From: Aquiflexum lacus
GTDB lineage: Bacteria; Bacteroidota; Bacteroidia; Cytophagales; Cyclobacteriaceae
Direction: 5' to 3'
DNA length: 64,000 nt
NCBI RefSeq assembly: GCF_015476655.1
Contig: NZ_JABFHF010000003.1
Coordinates: forward strand, 248,001 to 312,000
This document shows, piece after piece, positions 35,218 through 44,247 of the stretch. The notes below the pieces were generated by a model, which did no database searches, was not told the origin of the DNA, and was given only the letters and a program-made list of their open reading frames with translations. Within the stretch, counting starts at the first letter, position 1. Each line of letters opens with the position of its first letter. Position numbers and translations under genes: made by a program.

Positions 35218-36324
35218 TCAATTGTCATTTTCATTAAAAAGATCCTGCGCATATTTTCCTTCTTTGAATTGTCGTTCCTGAATTAGATCACCTGCCTCAT
35301 TATATATTTTCTGGATTCCATGGGGTTTGCCCATGCGATAGGGCATAATTTCTTTGATCTTGCCATTCGGATGATAAATTAGCGCTTCACCTTCCTCTTT
35401 GCCATTGAGGTAAGTTACCTTTCTTTCTTCCTCTCCATTTTCATGGTATCCAATGATTCTAACCAAATCCCCGAAATTATTGTAAGTAGCCACTTCTTTG
35501 ATCTGACCATTTTGATAATAGGTGTTGATTGTTCCTGAAATCCTACCAGCACGATATTGTCCCTCTTCCTCCAAAGAACCGTCTTCATAAAAGCTCTTGA
35601 AGGTTCCTGTGGGTTGCCCTTTCTTGAATTTACCCTGTCTAGCTATCTGACCATTTGGGTGAAAATAAGCAATGCTGCCATTTTGGAGGCCATTATTATA
35701 TTGAATTTGAGATTTGATTTCACCGCTAGGATAATAAGTAAATTGGTCACCATCCAATTTGCCATTTTTATAATAAAGTTTGGAGATTAGTTTTCCATCT
35801 TCATCATATTCTTCCTTATTGCCATCAATTACACCGGATCTATAAAATGATTTTTCTATCAGCTTTTCATCTTCATCATAATAAAAGCTCCAACCTTCCG
35901 GAACGTTTTTTTCAAAACTTGATTTTTGCTTGATTTTACCATTTTCAAAATAGTTGATGACTTCACCTTCTATCTGGTTTTTCGAAAAATTAAGTTCTTG
36001 TGAAATATGGCCGGTCTGAAAAAAATTCTTTGAAGGACCTTCACGCAGATTGTTGACATAATTCACCAATCTTAAGGTATCTTCGCTGAAAGGATAAAAA
36101 TCTACAAAAAGCCCCTCTTTTTTCCCATCTTTCAATTGCCCAATGAGAGCCAAACCACCATCTTCATAATACAGCTTATATAATCCCTGCGCGACACCAC
36201 TGATCATTTCATATTCTTCCTTTAGCTTAAGGCTATCTTCATCATAATAGGTCTTGACCGGGATTTGAGCAAGAACGCTTGATGAAAACAAAACGAAAAG
36301 AACAAATAGAACAGGGTTTTTCAT
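35218..36324 (-). CDS. Exported MORN_2 repeat protein (YwqK-like)
   Basis: 368 residues from the ATG at 36324, where the signal peptide MKNPVLFVLFVLFSSSVLAQ begins; an upstream in-frame codon at 36354 would spoil it. The mature part is about 13 tandem repeats of ~22-24 residues with the core YY.[ND]G.[IL]K....Y..G...G (for example YYPSGEIKSQIQYNNGLQNG, FENGKIKQ, YHPNGKIKE), i.e. MORN_2/YwqK repeats. These form extended beta-sheets; they are often annotated as an antitoxin because of the YwqK name, but nothing here supports a toxin-antitoxin role. Single gene with its own terminator. Confidence 0.88.
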   Translation of the reverse strand: MKNPVLFVLFVLFSSSVLAQIPVKTYYDEDSLKLKEEYEMISGVAQGLYKLYYEDGGLALIGQLKDGKKEGLFVDFYPFSEDTLRLVNYVNNLREGPSKNFFQTGHISQELNFSKNQIEGEVINYFENGKIKQKSSFEKNVPEGWSFYYDEDEKLIEKSFYRSGVIDGNKEEYDEDGKLISKLYYKNGKLDGDQFTYYPSGEIKSQIQYNNGLQNGSIAYFHPNGQIARQGKFKKGQPTGTFKSFYEDGSLEEEGQYRAGRISGTINTYYQNGQIKEVATYNNFGDLVRIIGYHENGEEERKVTYLNGKEEGEALIYHPNGKIKEIMPYRMGKPHGIQKIYNEAGDLIQERQFKEGKYAQDLFNENDN

Positions 36325-36351
36325 TGGATATTTCAAAGTTGATTCAATGAC

Positions 36352-36379
36352 CAAATGCCTGCGAAATCACAGGCATTTG
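36352..36379 (-). terminator. Terminator-like hairpin after the thiolase
   Basis: A perfect 10-bp stem, caaatgcctg (36352-36361) / caggcatttg (36370-36379), with an 8-nt loop lies 26 bp beyond the thiolase stop. The T-tail on the minus strand is poor, so it may stabilise the 3' end rather than terminate by itself. Confidence 0.5.
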
Positions 36380-36404
36380 ATTTTATTCAGAAGCTGAATA
36401 ATGG

Positions 36405-37583
36405 CTAAAGTTTTTCAATGACAATGGCAGATGCACCACCACCTCCGTTGCAGATACCTGCAACCCCTATTTTCCCTTTCTTTTGGTTCAATACAGAGCA
36501 AAGCGTAGAAATAATTCTTGCTCCGGAAGCACCTAATGGATGACCAAGAGAGACAGCACCTCCAAATACATTCAATTTGTCATTGTCCAAATTCAATTGA
36601 CGTTGATTGGCAATAGCTACAGCAGCAAAAGCTTCGTTGATTTCATAGAAATCAATATCTCTTTCAGTAAGACCAGCATTTTTGATTGCTTTTGGTATAG
36701 CAACAGCAGGTGTGGTTGTGAACCAAAGAGGATCTTGCGCAGCATCTGCAAAGCCAATTATTTTTGCAATCGGTTTGAGGCCCAATTCCTGAACTTTTTC
36801 TTTACTCATTAAAACCAAGGCTGAGGCCCCATCATTCATTGTAGAAGCATTTGCTGCGGTTACCGTACCTTCTTTATCAAATACTGGACGTAAAGAAGGG
36901 ATTTTATCAAACATAACATTTTTGAATTCCTCGTCCTCATCGATGATGATGGTCTCACCTTTTCTTCCTTTGATAGTTACAGGTATAACTTCATCTTTGA
37001 AAGCGCCTGATTTCCATGCTTCAGCCGACCTATTATAGGATTGAATGGCATAATTGTCCTGATCTTCTCTGGAAATATTCATTTCCCTTGCAGTATTGTC
37101 CGCGCAGTTACCCATAGGAAACTTATAATATACTTCAAACAAACCATCCTTGACCAATCCATCAACGAACTCGGCATTGCCATATTTGTATCCAAATCTA
37201 GCTTTTGGAACATAATAGGGAACATTGGACATACTTTCCATCCCACCTGCCACGATCACGTCATTCTGCCCCGTCATGATAGATTGGGCAGCAAACATGA
37301 CCGCTTTCATACCTGAGGAGCAAACCTTGTTAATGGTCGTACAGGGTACATTATAACCAATACCGGCACCTATGGCTGCTTGCCTTGCAGGTGCCTGACC
37401 AAGATTGGCCGAAATCACATTTCCCATAAGGACTTCGTCTACTTCCTTGGGTTCAACTCCTGCTTTTTCCAGTGCACCCTTAATTGCAATACTTCCTAAT
37501 TCCACTGCTGTAAGTCCAGACAGTTTTCCACCAAAACTCCCCAGGGGAGTTCTTACGGCTGATATGATATATACTTCTTTCAT
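36405..37583 (-). CDS. Acetyl-CoA C-acyltransferase (thiolase)
   Basis: 392 residues, the standard length. The acyl-accepting Cys88 is in NKVCSSGMKAV, followed by MAGGMESMSNVPYYV-type VAGGMESMS, the His in NEAFAAVA and the second Cys/His pair in SLGHPLGASGARI and CNGGGGASA. It condenses two acetyl-CoA or cleaves 3-ketoacyl-CoA. The acetoacetyl-CoA-specific and beta-oxidation types cannot be separated with certainty, although the sequence looks closer to the acetyl-CoA acetyltransferase type. No fatty-acid genes are adjacent. Heptad repeats lie just upstream. Confidence 0.94.
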   Translation of the reverse strand: MKEVYIISAVRTPLGSFGGKLSGLTAVELGSIAIKGALEKAGVEPKEVDEVLMGNVISANLGQAPARQAAIGAGIGYNVPCTTINKVCSSGMKAVMFAAQSIMTGQNDVIVAGGMESMSNVPYYVPKARFGYKYGNAEFVDGLVKDGLFEVYYKFPMGNCADNTAREMNISREDQDNYAIQSYNRSAEAWKSGAFKDEVIPVTIKGRKGETIIIDEDEEFKNVMFDKIPSLRPVFDKEGTVTAANASTMNDGASALVLMSKEKVQELGLKPIAKIIGFADAAQDPLWFTTTPAVAIPKAIKNAGLTERDIDFYEINEAFAAVAIANQRQLNLDNDKLNVFGGAVSLGHPLGASGARIISTLCSVLNQKKGKIGVAGICNGGGGASAIVIEKL

Positions 37584-37602
37584 TTGGGTTTATATTTAAG
37601 AT

Positions 37603-37700
37603 ATGAGACGTTAGATATTAGACTTGAGATACAAGTGCCAAAGTTTGCCCTGAATATTGGGGAGACAAGAATGAAGAATCAAGAACCAAGAGACAAGAAA
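37603..37700. repeat. Heptad-periodic degenerate repeat, spacer 3
   Basis: Words atgagac, gttagat, attagac, ttgagat (37603-37630) are followed, after a short insert resembling a palindrome (ccctgaatattgggg), by caagaat, gaagaat, caagaac, caagaga, caagaaa (37666-37700). Both vocabularies of the repeat family thus occur in one spacer. It sits between two minus-strand genes. Confidence 0.75.
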
Positions 37701-37738
37701 TAAATTCCGGTCCAAGATTTAGATTTAAGGAGAAAAGC

Positions 37739-38584
37739 CTACCAATCCGGCAAGCCTCTTTCAGGTCTTTTGGTGGCTTTCTTTTGATTTTGTTGGATGT
37801 ATCTGAGTTCAGCAGCATTCATGGCCTCTAGGATTTGTGCTGCCTGTTCGGGAGTGAGGTTCATTTCTTTCAGATTTTCCCTCATTTTTTCCATTGCCTT
37901 TTCCCGGTCACTCAGGTCACTTTCAAGATCACTTGGTTCCTCCGAATCCTCTTCTTGCTGGGATTCTTCACCGGATTTATCATCTTTTTTCTGCGACTCC
38001 GAGGCTTCATCTTCCTCAGTTTCTTCATCACCCTCACCGTCCTTGCTATCATCAGATTTTTTGTCCTGATCCTGTTGGTCTTGATCTTCTTGATCCTGTT
38101 GCTCTTCACCGTCCTCACCTTCTTCGTTTTGATCGTTTTGGTCAGGATTTTCCTCCAACCACCTGCTCAATAATTCATAGTTGTACCTTGCAGATTCATT
38201 GAGATGATTTTTGATCAGGGCCATTTTAAAGGATTCCAAAGCTTCCTCATATTTCTTTTCTTCTCCCAAAATGACTCCCGATTGGTTATAAGCAAATGAA
38301 GCAAGTTCTTTGTCCGGAGCATTTAACAATCCCGAATAAGTTCTTGTAGCTTCTTCCAATTGACCGTTATAATGATAGCTTAAGGCAAGGTTATAATTGA
38401 CATTTGGGGTACTCAATTCAAAATCAGAAATGAGTTTCATATGTGAGGCTACAGAAGCCTCATATTCTGTTGATGCATAGTCTTTCGCAGCTGTTTTGAT
38501 TGCCTTGTTGCGGTCACTGACTTCTGTCAGTGAAGAAGGAATCATTACAATGAAAATTAATATAAATCTTATGACCAAATGCAT
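37739..38584 (-). CDS. batC: BatC-like TPR protein with acidic low-complexity region
   Basis: 281 residues from ATG at 38584 (MHLVIRFILIFIVMIPSS), next to the BatB stop; a GTG 12 nt upstream is less likely. One N-terminal membrane/signal helix, TPR helices (VNYNLALSYHYNGQLEEATRTYSGLL, YEEALESFKMAL) and a strongly acidic Asp/Glu/Gln/Ser tract (~150-240) come first. The C-terminus is the characteristic KRPERGLPDW that BatC-type proteins carry. The Bat proteins of Bacteroides were linked to aerotolerance and membrane-associated VWA complexes. It is co-transcribed with the upstream VWA gene (16-bp gap). Confidence 0.85.
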   Translation of the reverse strand: MHLVIRFILIFIVMIPSSLTEVSDRNKAIKTAAKDYASTEYEASVASHMKLISDFELSTPNVNYNLALSYHYNGQLEEATRTYSGLLNAPDKELASFAYNQSGVILGEEKKYEEALESFKMALIKNHLNESARYNYELLSRWLEENPDQNDQNEEGEDGEEQQDQEDQDQQDQDKKSDDSKDGEGDEETEEDEASESQKKDDKSGEESQQEEDSEEPSDLESDLSDREKAMEKMRENLKEMNLTPEQAAQILEAMNAAELRYIQQNQKKATKRPERGLPDW

Positions 38585-38600
38585 GTATGATAACACGTTT

Positions 38601-39566
38601 TTAAAGGTTAATGGTTTTTATTGGAAGCATTAAATCTAATAACGCCAACCCCAATCCAATAAGCAGGAAATAAAAATATTTATTTGCTGAGGCTTCAATC
38701 ATTCTGGAACCCGTGACAGTGCCTTCCTGCCTTTCAATAGCTGCCATGAGGTCAGGAATTTCCTGTACTTCATCACTGAGTTCAAAATATTGTCCGTCTG
38801 TTTGGGAAGCAATCAGTTTCAGATTATTTGATTCTAGTCTGCTTACGGCAGGCTGATTTGTATTGGGGTCAATAATTCTCGAATTTCCTCTTGGAATTGT
38901 ACTTCCTTGGCTTGTACCCACTCCCAAGGAAAATACTTTTATACCCTGTTCACTGAGTCTGCTTGTCTGATCTCTAAAATTATCTGCAAAATCCTCCCCG
39001 TCAGAAATCAAAATTACTGACTTGGAATTGATGTCAGGGGAATTTTCCAAATTGAATTTTTCCAAAGCCATGTTCAAAGGAGCACTGATGTCAGTACCCT
39101 GATTGGGTACTAAATTTGTATTGAGACCATCCAAATGAAGTTGGATAACGTTTTGGTCAAAGGTTAGGGGACATTGCACAAAAGCCTCAGAACTAAAAAT
39201 AATCAACCCGATTCTATCGCCTGCAAAATTTTTGACAAGGTTTTTCAGTTCAAACTTTATTCTCTGAAGTCTGCTTGGGCCAATATCTGTAGCATTCATG
39301 GACTGGGAAAGGTCAATGGCAATGAAAATATCCTTACCTTCTTCTTTGATCTCTTTTAATGCTGTGCCCACAGATGGTCCTGATAAAGCAATCAGAAATA
39401 AAATAAAATAGGAAAATCTTAACAATATTTTAAAAAACAACCTGTGCTTCTTTACCTCCAGTTTCTTATTGATAAGATAAAAACGGAATAAATAAATAAA
39501 GTATAGCAAACCAAAAAGGATTGCCAAGGTTAAAATCAAACTTATATCAGGATATGCCCAAATCAT
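38601..39566 (-). CDS. batB: BatB-like VWA-domain membrane protein
   Basis: 321 residues. Two N-terminal membrane helices (LILTLAILFGLLYFIYLF and FSYFILFLIALSGPSV), a von Willebrand A domain with an intact metal site (FIAIDLSQSMNATD, DxSxS; later TDISAPL and LISDGEDFAD) and a C-terminal helix (YFYFLLIGLGLALLDLML) define the BatA/BatB type. The domain faces the periplasm and probably assembles with TPR proteins. Only batB and batC are here; moxR, the DUF58 gene, batA and batD that usually precede them are absent from this site. Confidence 0.88.
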   Translation of the reverse strand: MIWAYPDISLILTLAILFGLLYFIYLFRFYLINKKLEVKKHRLFFKILLRFSYFILFLIALSGPSVGTALKEIKEEGKDIFIAIDLSQSMNATDIGPSRLQRIKFELKNLVKNFAGDRIGLIIFSSEAFVQCPLTFDQNVIQLHLDGLNTNLVPNQGTDISAPLNMALEKFNLENSPDINSKSVILISDGEDFADNFRDQTSRLSEQGIKVFSLGVGTSQGSTIPRGNSRIIDPNTNQPAVSRLESNNLKLIASQTDGQYFELSDEVQEIPDLMAAIERQEGTVTGSRMIEASANKYFYFLLIGLGLALLDLMLPIKTINL

Positions 39567-39676
39567 GGCCTGAAATTATAAAATATATATGAAAAGAAAA
39601 GGAATTAGATTTTATTGATATAATTTTCAACACCCAAACGCGATTATGCGTTATCCTATCAAACATTAATACAGGC

Positions 39677-42064
39677 ATGAAGTTTTTGACCCTTTTATTA
39701 TCAGGGATTATATTTTCAAGTTTTTTGGCTTTTGCCCAAAATGAACAACATATTTCAGGTCAGGTCCTTGAAGTGGATGGCGGGACACCTCTTCCTGGCG
39801 CCAACATTTATTGGGAATCGGAGCCTCAAAAAGGTGTGGTTTCGGACCTTGATGGAAATTTCACGATTGAAGTGAGCACACTTCCAGATAAGTTGATCAT
39901 TTCTTATTTGGGTTTTACACCATCTCTAAGAATACTGACTGTGAAAGATTTGGAAAAGCCACTGAAATTTTACCTCAAGCCGGAAGAACTGTCTTTGGAG
40001 GAAATCATCATCAGAGATACCAATCCCGAACAAAATATTTTAGGCACTGAAATGGGCAAATCAGTAGTTTCAATGGAGACCATCAAAAACATTCCGGCTT
40101 TGTTTGGAGAGGTAGATCTTTTGAGAAGTCTTCAACTGCTGCCTGGTGTGCAAACAGCGGGCGAAGGTACCACAGGCTTATTTGTCAGAGGTGGATCAGC
40201 AGATCAAAACCTGATCCAACTGGATGGTGCACCGGTTTATAATCCTTCACACTTTTTCGGATTCTTTTCAGTCTTCAATCCAGATGCCCTTAGTGGAGTG
40301 GAGTTTTATAAGGGAAATATCCCTGCCGAATTAGGTGGGAGGGTTTCCTCAGTTGTTGATGTTTCTCTACGGGAAGGTAATTTTCAAAAAATTAGAGGTG
40401 AGGGGGGAATAGGTACAATCAGTTCAAGATTTACTTTGGATGGTCCTATAGTTTCCGATAAATCTTCATTTATCATCTCGGGCAGGAGGACTTATGCAGA
40501 TTTATTTTTGAGGCTTTCAGGCAATGAAAATATCCGCAATAACCAGCTTTATTTTTATGATTTGAGTGGAAAAGCCACTTTTAGACTGAGTGAAAAAGAC
40601 AAACTTTCAGTTTCTGGCTATTATGGGTCAGACTTCTTAGGTATTTCCAACCAATTCGGTCTGGGCTGGAACAATTTTGTTTCTTCTCTTAATTGGAATA
40701 GAAACATTAGCAACACTTCATTTTTTGACTTGAATGTCTACAATAGCAGGTATAATTACAAAGTGCTTTTTGATGATGACGGGAGTGGCTTCAATTGGAA
40801 CAATACCATATCGGAAACCGGCGCAAGGATGGAATGGTCCTGGCTAAAACCTAATAATACTGTGATAAAAGCCGGGTATCACCCACAGCTTTATCATTTT
40901 TCCCCGATTAGTCTTACACCAGGCCCTGAAAGTAATTTTGATAATATAAACACCAATCCCAGAAATGGCCTGCAGAACAACTTGTTTTTCTCTGGATCTA
41001 CGGACATAGGAAAGAAAATAAAATTGGAAGCTGGATTGAGGTATGCATTGTATCAGGAAATCGGTTCAGGAGTAATTTATGATTATGAAGGTGGAAGACC
41101 CTTGCCCGATGCCGAGATTATTGATACGCTTAATCTCAATAGGTTTCAGACTGCCAAAGTCTTTCACAGATTTGAGCCCAGGTTTTCGATGAGGTATTTA
41201 CTTAGGGATGATATTTCCATAAAAGCCGCATTTAACCGTAACCATCAATTTGTACAAGTTGCCACCAATAGCTCTGCAGGATTGCCGATTGACAGATGGG
41301 TTCCTGCTGGTACTTATATTGATCCTCTACGTGGTGATCAATATTCAATTGGTGTCTTTAAAAATTTTGGACTCGCCAAGTGGGAAGTTTCTGTAGAATC
41401 GTATTATAAAGATTTTAGAAATGTGGTAGACTTAAGACAAGGTGCCAGTGTACTATTCACCGACAATGTAGAAACCGAACTTTTGAGCGGGGTAGGTTAT
41501 GCCTATGGTTTGGAGTTTCTTTTGAGGAAAAATTTTGGTAAAACTACCGGATGGATAAGTTATACTTATTCCAGAACCTGGAGAAAAATCGAAGGTATCA
41601 GTGGTAACAATTGGTACAATCCAAGGTTTGACAGACCTCATGATGTTAACCTGGTTTTCAATCATGAATTTTCAAAAAGATGGATGGCGGGTCTGACTTT
41701 TGTCTATACTACAGGTCAGGCAGTTACTTTTCCCGTAGGTACCTACGAGATTGATACCCAAACGCTCCCTTTGTATGGTGAACAGCGAAATGCTGACAGG
41801 TTTCCTGACTATCATAGAATGGATGCTTCTGTAACTTGGAGGGGATATGATAAGGGAAGAAAATGGAAGGGAAGCTGGAATTTCAGCATCTATAACCTTT
41901 ACGGTCGAAAAAATCCATTTACATTTCAGTTTACCGATATAGTCAATGAAGATATTAATTTTAATCAGGATGGAGGAGAGGAAGTAACTTCCAGGAGACC
42001 TGGTGTTGTGATGACCTATCTATTTACATTCTTACCGTCGTTAACCTATAATTTCAAATTTTGA
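39677..42064 (+). CDS. TonB-dependent outer-membrane receptor with carboxypeptidase-like N-domain
   Basis: 795 residues. A signal peptide (FLAFAQ) is followed by a carboxypeptidase-regulatory-like domain (ISGQVLEVDGGTPLPGANIYW, ~25-110), the plug (VQTAGEGTTGLFVRGGSADQNLIQLDGAPVYNPSHFFGFFS) and a 22-stranded barrel ending in YNFKF with a terminal aromatic. It imports a ligand using TonB energy. The adjacent DUF4249 lipoprotein gene overlaps it by one base, the standard pairing for this receptor subclass (not SusC/SusD). The ligand is unknown; no sugar genes are adjacent. Confidence 0.95.
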   Translation: MKFLTLLLSGIIFSSFLAFAQNEQHISGQVLEVDGGTPLPGANIYWESEPQKGVVSDLDGNFTIEVSTLPDKLIISYLGFTPSLRILTVKDLEKPLKFYLKPEELSLEEIIIRDTNPEQNILGTEMGKSVVSMETIKNIPALFGEVDLLRSLQLLPGVQTAGEGTTGLFVRGGSADQNLIQLDGAPVYNPSHFFGFFSVFNPDALSGVEFYKGNIPAELGGRVSSVVDVSLREGNFQKIRGEGGIGTISSRFTLDGPIVSDKSSFIISGRRTYADLFLRLSGNENIRNNQLYFYDLSGKATFRLSEKDKLSVSGYYGSDFLGISNQFGLGWNNFVSSLNWNRNISNTSFFDLNVYNSRYNYKVLFDDDGSGFNWNNTISETGARMEWSWLKPNNTVIKAGYHPQLYHFSPISLTPGPESNFDNINTNPRNGLQNNLFFSGSTDIGKKIKLEAGLRYALYQEIGSGVIYDYEGGRPLPDAEIIDTLNLNRFQTAKVFHRFEPRFSMRYLLRDDISIKAAFNRNHQFVQVATNSSAGLPIDRWVPAGTYIDPLRGDQYSIGVFKNFGLAKWEVSVESYYKDFRNVVDLRQGASVLFTDNVETELLSGVGYAYGLEFLLRKNFGKTTGWISYTYSRTWRKIEGISGNNWYNPRFDRPHDVNLVFNHEFSKRWMAGLTFVYTTGQAVTFPVGTYEIDTQTLPLYGEQRNADRFPDYHRMDASVTWRGYDKGRKWKGSWNFSIYNLYGRKNPFTFQFTDIVNEDINFNQDGGEEVTSRRPGVVMTYLFTFLPSLTYNFKF

Positions 42065-42894
42065 TGCGTACTATTTGGTTTATTTTATTTGGAATGTTGC
42101 TTGGATCTTGTCAGGAAGAGATATTTCTTGACCTGAACACGGCAGACCCGACACCGGCCATCGAAGCCATTTGGACTAACAATGGCAATATGAATCAGGT
42201 TAAGATCATGTATTCTAAGGATTACTATAATCAAGAACTCAATCAAATTGTGACTGATGCAGAAGTCAGCATTAGAAATCTAAGGACTGATAGGGTATTT
42301 CCTTTCATTTTTTCCGAACAGGCAAAAAGGTATTTGCCAGTCAACAATCCTGGAGGTAGAATCGGAGAGCGATACCAGTTAAATGTAAGGATCGGAGAAA
42401 ATGAATATGTCTCGGAAGGTACCATGTTGCCTCCTCCGATTTTGGATAGTATTAAATATGAATTTAAGGAAAAAAGATTCTTTAGAGAAGAAGGATATTA
42501 TTTGACGGTATATGGTAAAATCCCATTTGAAACTGATAATAATTATCGAATAAGAATTATTCAAAATGATACCTTAAAAAACAGTCGTTTCGATTACCTT
42601 TTGTTCGATGATTCATTTGGAACGTCAATATTGGATAAGGGCTTTGAACTTGCAGGTTTTCCTTTTGCTGCCAATGATAGGATAAGATTGGAATTGTATA
42701 GGCTCAATACTGATGCTTTTAATTATCTCAATCAATTGGTTGATTTGTTATTTAATGATGGTGGTCTTTTTTCACCGCCACCACAAAACCCCAAATCAAA
42801 CATTAAGCTAAAGAGTGGTTATGGTGAAGTATTAGGTTATTTTATGGTCAGTCCATTTTTAAGCGAGGTGGTAGAAATTGTGCCGGAAGAATAG
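42064..42894 (+). CDS. DUF4249 lipoprotein, receptor partner
   Basis: 276 residues from ATG at 42064, whose first base is the last base of the receptor stop (TGATG). The lipobox GMLLGSC (Cys ~16) is followed by the DUF4249 pattern: ILDLNTADPTPAIEA-type start, a strand-rich domain (YQLNVRIGENEYVSEGTMLPPPILDSI) and the C-terminal GYGEVLGYFMVS. It is probably a surface-exposed lid or accessory protein of the TonB receptor. Transcription likely continues from the receptor; a separate promoter for the next gene follows. Confidence 0.9.
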   Translation: MRTIWFILFGMLLGSCQEEIFLDLNTADPTPAIEAIWTNNGNMNQVKIMYSKDYYNQELNQIVTDAEVSIRNLRTDRVFPFIFSEQAKRYLPVNNPGGRIGERYQLNVRIGENEYVSEGTMLPPPILDSIKYEFKEKRFFREEGYYLTVYGKIPFETDNNYRIRIIQNDTLKNSRFDYLLFDDSFGTSILDKGFELAGFPFAANDRIRLELYRLNTDAFNYLNQLVDLLFNDGGLFSPPPQNPKSNIKLKSGYGEVLGYFMVSPFLSEVVEIVPEE

Positions 42895-42905
42895 CAAAAT
42901 CATTT

Positions 42906-42939
42906 TTTGAAAGTGGTTCAGAGTTTATTTCTACTTTTG
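42906..42939 (+). promoter_or_regulatory. Bacteroidota promoter, near-leaderless start
   Basis: TACTTTTG at 42932-42939 is an exact TAnnTTTG -7 element, with TTTG at 42906-42909 as -33, separated by 22 nt. The ATG of the methyltransferase gene is at 42944, so transcription would begin at or beside the start codon. Confidence 0.6.
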
Positions 42940-42943
42940 TAAC

Positions 42944-44113
42944 ATGATAGATTTTGAAACCAAAGGAAAAGTCGTAGTTACCTTCAAAGACAGGTTTGCT
43001 CCTTATGTTGAATTAGAATTGAGAGAATTGGGATTCAAACCTGTGAAAGCAGAGCGGACATCGATAGAACTCTTTGCGTCCATGCAGGACTGCATTTTTT
43101 TAAATCTTCATTTGAGGACTGCTAGTCATGTGCTTTACGAGATCAAATCCTTATACCTTCACCATGCTGACGATATTTACCGAAGATTAAAAGCAATACC
43201 TTGGGAAGAATATATCAATGAGGATTCTTATTTCTCGGTGATATCTCATGTAGACAACGATAGTGTAGATAATCCACTTTTTGTCAATGTCAGAGTGAAA
43301 GACGCCATTGTTGACCGATTCAGGGATAAGTCAGGAATAAGACCCAATTCAGGGTCTGAATTGGATGGAGCAGTTTTTCAATTATTCTGGAAGGATACCC
43401 AAGCTTCCATCTATATCAATACCTCAGGAGAAACTCTTGCCAAGCATGGTTATAGAAAAATACCTGGAAAAGCACCCATGTTAGAGGCGTTGGCTGCAGC
43501 AACTATTTATGCGACAGGATGGGATAGAGAAAGTCCTTTTGTCAACCCTATGTGCGGTTCAGGAACTTTGGCTTTAGAGGCTGCTATGATTGCGACTGAC
43601 CGCTACCCGGGGCTTTACAGAGACCATTATGCCTTTATGCATATTTTGGGTTATGAGGAATCTTTCTACTCAGATCAAAAAGAGATTTTGGTAAATAAAA
43701 TCAAGTCCAAACCAACATTAAGGGTTATTGCCAGTGATATCAGCGAGCAAGCGGTGTTATTCAGTAAAGAAAATGCAGGCTATGCCGAAATGGAAGAAAT
43801 TATAGAATTTGAAGTCTGTGATTTTGAAGAAACTACCATTCCAGAATCAGAAAATGGGATTGTTATTTTCAATCCGGAGTATGGAGAAAGGCTGGGTGAG
43901 GAGGAGGAATTGGGATTGACCTACAAAAGGATTGGAGATTTTTTGAAACAAAAGTGTGCAGGGTATACGGGATACATATTTTCCGGCAATCCATCCTTGG
44001 CAAAAAGAGTTGGTCTGAGAGCCTCTAGAAAAATTGAATTTTATAACGGTACCATAGATTGTAGGTTATTGAAATTTGAACTGTATAAAGGGACGAAGAA
44101 GGTTGTTGAATAA
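42944..44113 (+). CDS. THUMP-domain 23S rRNA methyltransferase (RlmL N-terminal type)
   Basis: 389 residues. The N-terminal ferredoxin-like/THUMP part (~1-155: VELELRELGFKP, FLNLHLRTASHVLYEI, NVRVKDAIVDRFRDKSG) precedes a Rossmann methyltransferase with SKSGETLAKHGYRK-like TSGETLAKHGYRKIPGKAPMLEALAAA, the SAM motif FVNPMCGSGTLALEAAMIA and the catalytic NPEY (NPPY-type, with Glu for Pro). It matches E. coli RlmL's first half, which makes m2G2445 in 23S rRNA; the RlmK half is absent, as usual in Bacteroidota. Likely transcribed from its own promoter at 42906. Confidence 0.92.
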   Translation: MIDFETKGKVVVTFKDRFAPYVELELRELGFKPVKAERTSIELFASMQDCIFLNLHLRTASHVLYEIKSLYLHHADDIYRRLKAIPWEEYINEDSYFSVISHVDNDSVDNPLFVNVRVKDAIVDRFRDKSGIRPNSGSELDGAVFQLFWKDTQASIYINTSGETLAKHGYRKIPGKAPMLEALAAATIYATGWDRESPFVNPMCGSGTLALEAAMIATDRYPGLYRDHYAFMHILGYEESFYSDQKEILVNKIKSKPTLRVIASDISEQAVLFSKENAGYAEMEEIIEFEVCDFEETTIPESENGIVIFNPEYGERLGEEEELGLTYKRIGDFLKQKCAGYTGYIFSGNPSLAKRVGLRASRKIEFYNGTIDCRLLKFELYKGTKKVVE

Positions 44114-44142
44114 AAAAAACCGGCTAGCAGCCGGTTTTTTTA
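44113..44142 (+). terminator. Rho-independent terminator
   Basis: aaaaaaccggct (left) and agccggtttttt (right) form a 12-bp stem around a 3-nt loop (agc), starting at the stop of the methyltransferase gene. The symmetric A/T tails make it bidirectional in principle. Confidence 0.92.
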
Positions 44143-44198
44143 TTGTTCTGGAGAGAAAGTATGTATTTTTTTAAAAGCTTCCCCTGTTTTTCGATCTC

Positions 44199-44240
44199 CC
44201 TCAACATCGGTCATCGGTCATCCAACAACTAACCAATTCT
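44199..44240. repeat. Heptad-periodic degenerate repeat, spacer 4
   Basis: Words cctcaac, atcggtc, atcggtc, atccaac, aactaac, caattct follow one another with an exact 7-nt step (44199-44240), ending 7 bp before the stop of the convergent M28 gene. Confidence 0.7.
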
Positions 44241-44247
44241 TCCTCAA

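Noticed and set aside
35218-36324. Antitoxin role for the MORN_2 protein
   Set aside because: The YwqK label is an annotation habit; the protein is exported and no toxin gene is adjacent.
37797-38202. Long open frames on the plus strand opposite batC
   Set aside because: They mirror the acidic Asp/Glu/Gln codon repeats of BatC; no start context or family match.
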